Positions 40,200 to 51,200 of a stretch of DNA of 64,000 bases are shown piece by piece; the stretch's first letter is position 1, and every line of letters starts with the position of its first letter. The stretch is from Aquila chrysaetos chrysaetos. Its lineage: Eukaryota > Chordata > Aves > Accipitriformes > Accipitridae. A model generated the notes under the pieces. That model was not told the origin of the DNA. It saw only the letters and a program-made list of their open reading frames with translations, and made no database searches. Where the stretch lies: the NCBI RefSeq assembly GCF_900496995.4, contig NC_044030.1:10971851-11035850 (forward strand), in the 5' to 3' direction. The translations under genes were made by a program, and so were the position numbers.

Positions 40200-43100
40200 C
40201 TGGGAATATAAAAAACAAGTATTTAAACATACTGATTATTTAAAGGGAATTTTGAAGTAACTTAAAACATTTGTGTTACAGATAAATCTATTATAAAGCT
40301 TATTATACAGATTTGCATATCAATAACATTTTTTATAAGCCAAGAACATTTTCCTGTTCAAGATATGATTACCCATATTGAACATGAGGAGTTTGGCAGA
40401 ATGACCCTGAAGGTTTGAAAAAAGAGACTTGTATGTAGAGTAAACGGCAAGGAAAAGCGTGACAATTTAATTTGTTTCTTTTTGAAGCTTTGTAAAACTG
40501 TGTTCAAGCAGACAACGGGTTTTTACCACAGACCCCAGAAGAACATCATCTAGACAGAACACTCTTGCACATTCCCAGAGGAGTAAAATTCAAATAAGTA
40601 AGCTTTGGCCTATTACATAGGAAAAGCAGGACTAAGGAAAAAGCTTACAGCCTCTCTAAATTTTCTGCTCCTTTGAGAATTTCCAGCTACATGCAGAGCT
40701 GGAAATTGAAGAGGCTTCAGAAGAGGAGGAATAGGCACAAAGCTCTTTTACATGCTGTGCATTGTGAGAAGACTGATCAGAAAGGTGACTGTTGAACTGA
40801 CCTCCTGGGCTCCTACAGAATCAACACAAGGCCTAACTTTGGGGTTTTTTTTTTTAATTTTCAGTACATGTTAAGTCTACCAAAAGAATATTTTTCAGTA
40901 TGATGAGAACTATTTGAGAAGTTTGAATACACAAGTACTTATGGACCAGATTTGGATGGAATATGCTCACAGCAGAAAGTCATCTAAGTAGTTCCTACAG
41001 CACTAGAAGAACAAATGCTGTTCTGATTTGTTTCAAAACTTTTAATATAGAAAAATGTCACCTTACTGCTAGTGATGGGAAGACTTTATTTTTAGAAGTA
41101 GGCTACAGCTGTCCTGTAAGTCCATTATTTCCAAAATAGAGTGAAAAATGTACTTAAGAGTACATATACACCTCAATAAATACAAGACAAAGTGACAACT
41201 AAGATAAAAGAAAAAAACAAAATCCCACAAAGCTGCTGTTCTTGTACTGTTAAAGCTTAAAGTTTCTGGATATGCCTAGGCAGAGCAGACTGGAAACATG
41301 AAGATTAAGGGGACAGATATGCAAACTTTCAGAGCCTAGGCAGAGACAGGTGCATATAGAAAACAAAATTATGACCAAGCACATTTACTCCTTTTTGTCC
41401 TACTATAACTGAAGCTGGAAGACTGAGAAATAACAGGATTTAACCTGTTATTTCCTTGATGTCAAGAGAATTATTTTGTTGTTATAATTAAGCTTAGCTT
41501 TTGCTGACGTAGATAGCACTAATAACTTTTATAACCTCCAAAGAAAATAAGGCTACATACCTGAACACCTTTTAGTTGAATGTAGTCAAATATAAACCAT
41601 GCCAAGCAGTGACACATGAAAAATACCATTATATCCCATCTAAACACATGATGAGCTGCCCATCCAATAACTAGACTGGCAACAAAGCACTCCGAGATTG
41701 GCTCACAAATTATTGTGGCAGGCAACATATTAATTCGCAGTTTGGCCCACCTAGAAAAGACAATCAAATCAGTTCTGACTATGCATTATTCTTTATATCC
41801 TCCTCTCCCACCTCATCAAATGATGAGCCATCATGGTCTTTTCTGACAATGTTAGCTTAATCTCATTTAATTTACAATAAAAAAAATACTGCAAAAATTC
41901 TCCCTTTCAAAGATACTGCACATAGCATTTAAAAGGTACAAAGGTGGTTTGGGTTTTGGTGGGTTTGGGGGTTTTTTTTGGTTTTTAGGGCTTTTTTTAT
42001 ACTTGTATCAGTCATACTTCTGTGTAAAGTCAGTGCCTCTGTCCCAACACTAATAAGAAGCATGCATCAAGCTGTTCACTAGAACTTCAGAACTCTGGAC
42101 ATTAGATAAATGAGCTTGGAAAAGTGTATTCCCTCTCATTATCAGGTTATCCACGTCAGAAGCAGGTGACAGGGGTGGGTGGGAGAGGAACAAAAGATTA
42201 AAGTTTTACCTGATCATTCTGGACTGAAACTGAGAAATAGAATATGAACCAGAGTTTTGCATTGCAACTTGTGTGGCCATCGCAAATTTCCAGCCCCTGA
42301 AAAATAATTTATTATTACAAAAAGTGTGCAAATAAGAGATGCAAAAAACAATTAGAGAACAAACACCCAAAAATTTTATTAGGCTTGAAAAGTTTCTCTG
42401 GCATTATGTGCCATATTATTACAATGGGTATAAACAAAAAAATTAAGTGTATTTTATCAAGTCTCTTCATTGCAAGAAAGCAAATACCACTTGAATAATA
42501 CTTAAACCAAGTTCTCAGAAACTTTTTTCTAAAGGAATTGACAATGATATGGCTTAATTATTTCTAAAAGACTATATTGATAGGACAAAGCACATGTCAT
42601 AAGCATGTCTACTTAAGCGTGTGAAGCTGACCTGAACATGTATACCACTTATACTATATACCATGTGTTTAAGAAACGATTTAAACTGCACTTAAAGCAA
42701 TAAGCTTACTTCAGAGTCATCTTACCGGTCAGCTATAGCTTTGGCCATAAAGTAATCTTCAGCAATATATTGTGCAAAAGCTATCAGTCCTCCAGCCTGG
42801 TCCAAGACATCCTTCCTCATCAAGCATGACATTCCTGTTACACACTTAAAGCCAGTTAAGTTGGCTGAAATATATGACCTTGGATGTGAAGTTCCAAAAT
42901 AAACCTGCCAAAACAAGGTAAGGTTTTTGAAACTCTCTATGTATTTATGCAAGTACTACTCACTGACAACTTTTTCTGCAAGAATGTTTGGAGGGGAAAG
43001 GGCAACCAAGTTGGTGAGGGGCCTGGAGCATAAGGTATGAGGAGTGGCTGAGAGAACTGGCGCTGTTTAGTCTGGAGAAAAGGAGGCTGAGGGGAGACCT

Positions 43101-46100
43101 TATCACTCTCTACAACTACGTGAAAGGAGGTTGTAGTGAGGTGGGTGCTGGTCTCTTCTGTCAGGTGGCTGGAGATAGGACGAGAGGAAATGGCCTCAAG
43201 TTGCAGCAAGGGAAGTTTAGGTTGGATATTAGGAAAAATTTCTTTACCGAAAGGGTTGTCAGACATTGGAACAGGCTGCCCAGGGTAGTGGTTGAGTCAC
43301 CTTCCCTGGAGGTATTCAAAAAGTATGTAGACAAGGCACTCCAGAACATGGTTTAGTGGGTATGGATGATGGTTGGACTCAATGATCTTGAAGGTCTTTT
43401 CCAACCTAAATGATTCTATGATTCTGAGTGCTAGACATGGCCAATTATGATGGTACATTTGGAAAGATCTTTACTGCCAATCTAAGAAATCTAGTCTACC
43501 ACCAAATCTGAGAAATCTAGTAGTAATATTGGCTGTGTTTCTACAAATCCATAAGCGGTTTTTAAATCCACACATTAAACCATATTTCATTTGGTATTTA
43601 ACTTCTAATTTATTGAGGTTGTTCTCAGGGAATACATATATTAAATATCATTAGGTAACTTACTACTCACTAGGATTAATATATTATTTGGTGATAGCTG
43701 ACAGACATGCTGTCTCCTTCCTCTTGTAAACATTAACTGCACTACTGCATACATGTTCTCAGAAACTTACTATACTGTTGTACAGAAGCAGGGGAATTCC
43801 GTTTATTTAATGTACTTGCAAACAGAAACAGCAAAGAATCAGATTGTAAGCGAGCCTTTTTACAAGATTCAATAACTTAAAACTAGGAGTGTCCTATGAA
43901 GACACAGTGGGAATAAGTGCTAGCACCTCTCACTGCTATTCTTCCTATAGATGGCCTTCACACTAGTCTTACTAATACAGTAACTCATTCAAGAGAAGGC
44001 ATGCTCATCTTGCAGTGTACTGGATCTAGAAGCAAAAAGCTCTTCCAGGAATATAGAAGCAGGAGTTGTACTTCTTGCTACTTCAGGACATAGCAGTGCT
44101 AAGAGCTTTGTGCTCTTCTCTTGTAAGAGGAAATTCAACCTTTATATCAGAAAAATCACACAAGCTGCCCTCTCTCCAGGCAATGGAGGAGTGCTGCATT
44201 TCCCTGCACTTTTTATCTCTCACATTTCTGCCTTTGACACACATTAGTTAGCCCTGGGGGCAAAACGCCTTATATATGCCAGCTTAGAATAAAAGACAGT
44301 TGATTAAATTACATGCCTTGAGACACAAGGAACAAATAAGAAAACTCAACCTCTTCATTCTGCAGAAGAGAACTTACTAAGAAGAGAGAGGAGAATAGGA
44401 CAGAATGAGTGATATGAAGATGGTGGGTAGGAATCAACTGTTTGCTCTCTCTTCCCACACAAGTATTAGGACACATGAAATAGCACTACAGAAGAACAAG
44501 AGTCAGAATGAACAAGGTGGTGGTTCCTGTAACAGATAGTTCTATGGAACTTCCTGGTAAAGACAGTTACAGATGTTCAAAATCTATATGGACTCAAAGA
44601 AAGAATGGAAAAGTTTATGTGCGAAATCTGTGTTTACTAAAATACTAATATATTGAGGATTAGTAAGTATACAAGTCTATTTCCTGCTCAGGAAGTCTCT
44701 CAGCTGAAAATTGTGGAAAGTTCAGACAGTATTACAAGAAAACAGGATATAAGCCTTGCTTGTGTTCTACTCTCCTCAAAGGCTCTGCTTATAACCCCTG
44801 CTGGAAACAAGATACTGTGTGAGCTGGACTTTGCTCTGACTTGCCATGGCCATTTATGTATTCTTTTTCAGACATCAAAATAGAATTAATGGCGCTTTCT
44901 GACTAAGCATTAGAATGAGCTCTTCAGTTTTAATAAATTTTTAAAGTAAAATCCATCATTTTCATCCTGTAATCTTTATTGTTTGCACTGTAAACTTAAA
45001 TGTTGAATCAATGTTCAGAGCACCACAGTAGAATTTTGGAGCATTTAGAAGTTATCCTAGATAGTTTGAAGATGACTGCAGCTGAAAATAAATATTTATT
45101 CACGCAAAGGCACTATACAACTTTCAGTCAGCAAGGTCTTGCAAAAAAAAACCCCTCCAAAAACCAAAATGAAAAAATGAACATTGCACTCACCTGTTCA
45201 AGGGTAGCAGCAAACCCCTGTCTGTCTGCAACATAGGGAAGCCCGTGGACCAAGCCTACTTTTTCAGTCATTTGATTGGCCATATCTGTCAGAGTGTCTG
45301 GCGTTACTAAGTGACAAATGAAAAAAGACAGTTTATTGAGCAATTCTGTCATTAGCAGACTACTGTACAGAGACACTAATTCTCATTCTATTACCAAGAG
45401 CACATATACCTTGATGCACAGTATTTTGGAGGAACAAATTTTCACAGTAAGAATAACAGTGATTAACATTACTATGATCAACAGCAAATACAATGGAAAC
45501 AGTTTGAACAGTTTGGGTTTTTTTAAATGGGATTCTCACCTTTAATTAGAGATTAAACATTTTTATACCATGAAAATATTTTTTTCCAGATTTTTAACTT
45601 TCACTTCTACTTGTATTCTCCGTCAAAATAATCTCCAGCAACTGCTTGCCTACAGGTAAGGCAATATATAAGGGCAATATAATAGTCAGCACATTACAAC
45701 ACACACCTACCTCTGATTCCACTATCACAAATCCATATGAGATCATATTTGGCAACTTCATAGCCAGGCATTAAGTTGTTAATCTTGGGGTTGATGCCAA
45801 CTTTCTTGCCACCTAAAAAATACAAACATCATACACTATAAATAATGTATAATGTTCTTTCAGACTTCAGACTCAATACCCAAAATATTTAGATATACTA
45901 ACTAAAGAACAGTAAACATTTACCCATCAATTCTTAAAGTCCACTTTTATGAAAAGTATTTAAATTTTAAGTATTCCTTCATGTCTATATTTTAGCTTAC
46001 TACAATTATGTAGAGAATTAAAAAGGAAAAAGTATTCAAATGATTCCTCAAAACAGCAGGGCAGCAAGGTTAATGTAATTAAAAGGGCAGCAGAGCTATG

Positions 46101-49100
46101 AAGTTGATTACTACATTCTGTAAAGCAAATATTCTCTACCTTTTATTTCTCAAGACTACTGGTTACGACCATTATACTCTACAGTAATTTTAGCAGAAAA
46201 ATAAAAGAGGAGCAGAATAAAGTGAGACATACTTTTTTGCTTCCAACTGACAGACACAGTCCAGTTTGTGTCATGTCAGAGGGAAAAAAAATTACATTCT
46301 ACTACCTAGTTCTACTATACCCTCCCTCCTCTAACTCAAATGTAAAGTGAAGAATGAGCCCTACAGCCTCAGCTGATATAAAAGGATTGTCACAGGACCT
46401 CAAGCTCAAATTACAGCCACAACTCCAAGTCACTTCCTGCAGATTCAGTTCAGTCCAAAGACAGAATTTAAACTGCTGTTTCAGATTTAGAAGAAAAAAA
46501 GTTGTGAGAGGTTGTACAAATCATTATTCCTAGTTTTTTTGGACTGATGTCACAGATTGTGACTACAAACTTACTGCTTTACCCCAAACTGATGACTAAG
46601 CTACAGAACCAACATGGGCTGTACAAGACAACTATTTATTTTAGAATACCATCTATGGACTTGAAAACCTAAAAACATTTTACACGTAAGAGTCCCGCCT
46701 TCAAGTTGCACTGCTTACCTATGAACAGTCTAGCATCAACATTCGGGTATTTGCCAAGGAGCTTTTTGCAGACATCAATAGCTGGATCATCATGATCTTG
46801 TACACAGAGTAGTACTTCATACTAGTAAAAACAAAAATGTATACGCACCCATGTATATTTACACACACACACACCCCTACTATCAATATGGTCTAGGGAA
46901 TAAATCTAAATAGGGTACCAAACTGAAAAAATAAAGAACACTGTTACAGAATTAAAAATAAAACCAAAGGGTTTGTTTTACAGCTAAATAAGACTATTTT
47001 TTAATGCACAAGCAAGTACTTGTGAAAAAAGAACCAAGCCTGTACCCCAATAAACTCTTGTACTGAGGAACATCAGTTTTCCTGTTATCGGAAGGGTTTC
47101 TATTAGGCATGAAGCAAGACATCCTGGTATAGAAGGTAAAATTTTTATTTCCACTTCCATTTTTGTTCACATCTGAATCTTAAATCCAGTCTCATATTAA
47201 ATAAAATTACAGCACACAAAACATTAAAGGAATAATGTTATGATACACTTGACTGCATACCTCTGAACTACACCTTCCTTTCCTTTACTTTGTAAATGCA
47301 TATGCAGAACAGAGTTGGAAGACAACTCACTGAGACCAGTATACATATACTTAACTGTGCAAAGCTATGCTCAGGAACACACATATACATTAGATATGCA
47401 TATATGTGTTCCTCATTAATAGAATAATCGTTAAAAAAAATCAAGAGGTATGGGAAAACTGTAATTGTTTCAGCAATCAAGCTACACGCTTGTTACATGA
47501 GCTACAGACAGTGGGTGAAGAAATAGCATTGGAAGAATCATTCAACATTTTGAGACAGCTTTGCAAGCTTTGATGGAGGTATTTCTGTTTCTGCATTAAC
47601 AGCAAATTCCTTGCATATTCCTTACTTGATATAACCTTCCTCTCGCCCTGTTAAAATTACTGAACTATTACAAGAAGTTACGAGAGCTCCAACCCAAAGA
47701 ACAAAATTCAGAAAATGCAACTTTCTGATCAAGATACCTAGAAGCCATTTCTGCAGTCCAAGATTTAAAAGTTCATTCTCATTAAAAACAATTTTCTTGG
47801 ACCTCATTTAATATAGCAGTTGTAAATAAGAGTCCCATCTAGTGATCAAAACAGTTCTTATTCTCCCTTATACTATTCTATCACATCACTAAACTTTATT
47901 TTCAGTAAACTACCTAAGCAAAAAGTAATCTGAGCTTCAAAATCTGCCTGTGGGCTTAATGATGACAATCTCTGATGTTCTTGTATGAAATACTTCTTAC
48001 TGAACAACAGAAGACATTAAGTTAAAGAAATACAATCTTTCAAGAAAAAAAATGGTATTGTTAAACACAAAACTCCCCAACAACTAACTGCATTCAGAAG
48101 ATTGTGGAAACTTAAAATCATTAACCACTAAATAGGAGTTGCTAAGACTTGGTCTAACACTACAAACTATCAGACAAACACATCTCTGCCTCTCAGAATG
48201 CAAACTCAAAGCCAATTTGCCTAAAGAGCAAGCAATATTTGATTCCTATCATTTTACCAGCATGGAAAATGTAATTTAAAAGGTAAAAGATCTGTCTCAT
48301 TAAGCAGACAGGTCCTTCTGCCACAACAGAACAATCCCAACAGCACAAACACTGTAGAAATTACCAACTGAAGAAATCAGTTCTTTATTGCTCATCCAAT
48401 TAAATACATAAAAGAACAACTATTTTTGCTAGTAATTAACTAATCTTCAATCCACAGTTGCAATGACACTTTTATATCCATGTTCTCCAAGAAATTCAAC
48501 CAGAAATAATAAACAACTTTGACATTTCAATATTTGAAAACAGAAAAATTCATAGTAAATGGCCTTTGTATGCAGTAACAAAGTAAAGAACAACAAAATG
48601 TATGACTAACTCAGAAGAAATACCAAGATGCTTATTTACATAACCATTTCAATCAGGTTCATTTGGACATAACATGAATGGAAAGATTTCTGCCAAAATT
48701 ACGATATGCACAGTAGGTAAGAATTGTTCACTGATAAAAATATTACATGTAAGTCCTACTGTTTAGAAGCTACATAACTGACTTCTATGCAAGACAAGAT
48801 TATTTCACACATGGGGTATCACAGAAGAGTATCAGAGAATCAGTATCGCTGTAGATTGAACTCAGCTTCACTGGAAAAAGTTTTAAGATTATTCTTTCCT
48901 AGTAATTTTTCCCTGGCAGCTGAACTTTGAATGCCAGGCAATACTGTTGTTCTAATTTTTGTGGTGTAATGTCAATCTCAAATGAAGTATTTTTGTAGTT
49001 ACTGTACAGAAGGATCATAGGATCTTGCTTGTACTATATAATCTGTGTCCCAGTAAACTGAACCATTCATACCTCCATTTTCACTCTCCTTGGGAAAAAT

Positions 49101-50598
49101 ATGATTGTCACTATTGTTACCTGAAATTCAGATTTGTGTGGAGTAGCAATTTTTTAAGATTGCCACCCATATGTATAGTTATCAGAAGTAAGGGTCAGGA
49201 CTACCTTTCATAAAGCAAGATCCAGCATAACTGTTTTACTGAATTCTCAAACTAATTGTATTTGTAGTCAGATGTTTTCAGCTGCATAATGTTTTGATGC
49301 TTATTATAGTCATAAATTAGCTTAAGATATTGTTGCAGCTTCTTTGCACTGCTTGCAGTATTGGCATAGACAGCATGCCTCAAGTATACTTTAAATTTAC
49401 CTTGGCCACACTTAATTTTTATTGCACTTTTGTTGAGTCAAAAGGATTCAGATGTTCATGCCTGAAGCTTTTCAAAAGGCTCCAAGCTTCATTACAGAAG
49501 AACTATCCAACTTTTAATAAGTTCCAAATGGTGGGGGTTTTTTGGTTTGTTTTACCTTGCCTACTTAGGAGTAAGTTTAAAGCTCTCAGTCAGAATATAC
49601 AAAGGAAACTCACTGTACAGCTTACACATACCTTTGACCTTTTATAACTGAAGCAGCAGTGCCAGAAGCAGTTTCGAGAAGAATTGAGAAGTTTTAATAA
49701 AAGTAAATTACAAGTTTTAGAATTCAGGAGATATGCAGTAGAAAATGCAATCTTTCTTCCATCCACAGGAGCATACACCAAGTAGTGAATGATGCAGCAA
49801 GCATTTGCAGATTTCTCCTTTAATTTGTAAGCTCCTTAGAACAAGGACAGCTTCTGACACACTTACCACTTACATTACTTAATACTTATATTACAAAGTC
49901 AAACAGTGGTCAACAACAAATATAAGCTTTTATTAACTTATGTTTCCCAACACCAGTAAGTGGCTTGGAGACTACCATACATACCAACAACTGGTGAGGT
50001 ACACCACCTCATCCCTGAGCAATTCTTCTTCAGATGAGTCATCAGGAAGAACCACCAGAAAGTTTCAGGCTATCAGTTAAGTGTTCTCTTTTAGAGGATC
50101 TGTTACAGAGTAGTAGTTCATTGGGAAGGGTGTCTGGTCTCTCAAGTGATCTTTTATAGATTGAAGGGTTTGATACCAATATAAACACCACAATACTGGA
50201 ATAACGATTAAACAAATCTTAGTGAAGTGTAGAGTATGTTTCATCCCTAAGTCTTGGTCATATTCCTTTATAGACAGCTCTTTAAGGAGGAGTAAGTTTT
50301 GTTTGCAACATCAAAAATGTGTAATTATGCATTTGCTGTGGAAGGAAGAACAATCCAAGACATAATCAAGTTGCATAGTTCTAGCCCAAGCTGCTGATAC
50401 AACTTTTGGAGGCATGGGAGGAAAAAAAAAAAAGACACACTAAACAGTATACATACTTTTGGATAATCCAGTTCAAAGAAGGTTTCTAAGTTGTTGATCA
50501 GGTTAGGATCCACACCTTTTAACGGCTTTAGAAGTGAAACACCAGGAAGCTTGCTATATGGCTGTTTGTCTGTGGCTTTCTTATTGAGGTGGAGGCGT
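40029..50598 (-). CDS. UGCG: Ceramide glucosyltransferase (UGCG), exons 2-9, partial (exon 1 outside window)
   Basis: The enzyme transfers glucose from UDP-glucose to ceramide on the cytosolic face of the Golgi, giving glucosylceramide, the first step to most glycosphingolipids (EC 2.4.1.80, GT21). Eight exons read in frame on the minus strand: 50598-50457, 46821-46719, 45812-45711, 45306-45194, 42904-42726, 42296-42210, 41750-41561 and 40199-40029. They total 1,087 nt including the stop, giving residues 34-394 if exon 1 supplies 33 residues as in human UGCG. Every junction is GT-AG and phases match. Seen motifs: D92 in VQDHDDPA, D144 in WICDSG, H193 in GTSHPRS, C207, D236 in AEDYF, and the QSRMIRW motif (R272, R275, W276). 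Hydrophobic segments lie near 284-304, 312-332 and 350-370. No stop or frameshift is present, so the gene looks functional. The N-terminal anchor, start codon and promoter are beyond 64,000. Identification is from remembered family sequence and is essentially certain. Confidence 0.98.
41561..41750 (-). CDS. UGCG: UGCG exon 8 (residues 275-338, membrane segments)
   Basis: The acceptor TTTTCTAG and donor GTATGT bound a 190-nt exon. It completes R275 and starts W276-A277-K278. Two hydrophobic stretches follow (about 284-304 with [13 protein letters not shown], and about 312-332 with [14 protein letters not shown]). They are expected to hold the C-terminal half in the Golgi membrane. The exon ends KGVQ in phase 0. 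Confidence 0.97.
41944..41999 (+). repeat. G/T-rich low-complexity block in UGCG intron 7
   Basis: The block shows GGTGGTTTGGG, GGTGGG, a GGGGG run and T8/T7 runs. The G-rich strand is the template strand of UGCG, so the pre-mRNA is C/A-rich here. Confidence 0.65.
42210..42296 (-). CDS. UGCG: UGCG exon 7 (residues 246-275, start of RxxRW motif)
   Basis: The acceptor TTTTTCAG and donor GTAAAA bound an 87-nt exon. It reads [19 protein letters not shown] and then QFQSRMI, with the last codon (Arg275) split two bases to one across intron 7. This supplies R272 and most of R275 of the RxxRW motif that binds the donor nucleotide. Confidence 0.97.
42726..42904 (-). CDS. UGCG: UGCG exon 6 (residues 187-246, H193, C207, D236)
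   Basis: The acceptor TTGTTTTGGCAG and donor GTAAGA bound a 179-nt exon. It holds H193 (GTSHPRS), C207 (GFKCVTG, the inhibitor-sensitive cysteine described in mammalian enzyme) and the D3 acid D236 in [10 protein letters not shown]196 and L202 differ from human Tyr and Val as I recall. A CR1 copy ends about 90 bp upstream of the acceptor on the transcribed strand. Confidence 0.98.
42994..43428 (+). mobile_element. CR1 LINE fragment, 3' end, in UGCG intron 5 (antisense to the gene)
   Basis: The copy begins in the last part of the CR1 reverse-transcriptase ORF (GGGCAACCAAGTTGG…GAGGAGTGGCTGAGAG). It runs through the 3' UTR (AACAGGCTGCCCAGGG…) to the typical tail ending TTCTATGATTCT. It is about 435 bp and strongly 5' truncated. 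It is close in sequence to the 55.5-57.6 kb copy, so likely the same subfamily. It sits in intron 5 with its truncated end about 90 bp upstream of the exon 6 acceptor. Confidence 0.93.
43429..45193 (-). other. UGCG intron 5, upstream part
   Basis: This is unique A/T-rich intron sequence between the CR1 insertion and exon 5. I see no repeat or exon-like signal in it. Confidence 0.7.
45194..45306 (-). CDS. UGCG: UGCG exon 5 (residues 149-186)
   Basis: The acceptor TCACTTAG and donor GTGAGT bound a 113-nt exon. It reads (V)[15 protein letters not shown] and then [15 protein letters not shown], ending in Gln186 in phase 0. Compared with human UGCG as I remember it, T150 and A158 are substitutions (Ile and Val in human). 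No catalytic residue is affected. Confidence 0.97.
45711..45812 (-). CDS. UGCG: UGCG exon 4 (residues 115-149, second catalytic Asp)
   Basis: The acceptor TTTTTTAG and donor GTAGGT bound a 102-nt exon. It reads [20 protein letters not shown] and then the WICDSGIR strand-loop with D144, the D2 residue of the family. It enters in phase 1 and leaves in phase 1, splitting Val149. Confidence 0.97.
46719..46821 (-). CDS. UGCG: UGCG exon 3 (residues 81-115, first metal/nucleotide-binding Asp)
   Basis: The acceptor is TTTTTACTAG and the donor GTAAGC. The exon starts in phase 0 with YEVLLCVQ and ends in the first base of Gly115. It carries D89, D91 and D92 (DHDDP), where D92 is the D1 residue of the GT21 D,D,D,(Q/R)xxRW signature. 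It is 103 nt long. Confidence 0.97.
46861..46875. repeat. Short (AC)7 microsatellite in UGCG intron 2
   Basis: Seven AC units are followed by CCCC, about 40 bp upstream (on the mRNA strand) of the exon 3 acceptor. There it reads as a GT run. Confidence 0.8.
46876..50456 (-). other. UGCG intron 2 interior
   Basis: About 3.6 kb of A/T-rich intron separates exons 2 and 3. No recognisable transposon or conserved motif is visible. Confidence 0.7.
50457..50598 (-). CDS. UGCG: UGCG exon 2 (residues 34-80)
   Basis: The acceptor TTTTCCTTACAG precedes the first exon base, which completes a Thr codon begun in exon 1 (phase 2). The exon then reads [14 protein letters not shown] and ends DYPK before donor GTATGT. 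It is 142 nt. It encodes the cytosolic stretch just after the N-terminal membrane anchor and the start of the GT-A fold ([10 protein letters not shown]). The 15-bp minisatellite ends about 600 bp upstream of this exon. Confidence 0.97.
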
Positions 50599-51200
50599 CT
50601 GTAAGGAAAAATAACATGTACCACCATATAAAAAAAATAAGCTAGAGAATTCCATTCAAAATAGAGTGAGAACTAAGAAAGCTTGGGAGTTAAAATTGCT
50701 GCAAAAAAAAAATTAGTTTTGGTTGTAGAAACAACAGCTATTTTTATATCTGACAGTTGATGTGTCAGACACAATGCTTAAAGAACTCTTAGCATTGTAT
50801 GTAGGTTAAATTCAACCTTATTCAACTTATTAGACATTTCAGATTAATGCATTTTGCAGTATGCATTTTGAACAATAAGAGTATCACTTTTTTCAAACTG
50901 TACAGGAGATAAGATTTTTCTGCCTTCCTCCATAGCATTAAAACTCATAGTACTGTAACAGGATAATCAGAAAAAACAGTTTACTGTAAAAAAGACAAAA
51001 CAAGAAAAGGGTCAGGTGGTTTTTGCTGCATTAATTTATGCAAAACTTAGAGCAAGCTGAAAGCACAGGGGAAACAGTTGATCCTCCTGATCAATTTGTT
51101 AACAAACACCTCCAAGAAAAGGGTAAGATCAATTAACTGTAGTATAAAAATCCTAGAAACTGGACATCAGGCTGGGTCAGAAGCATAGATAAACTGAGAA

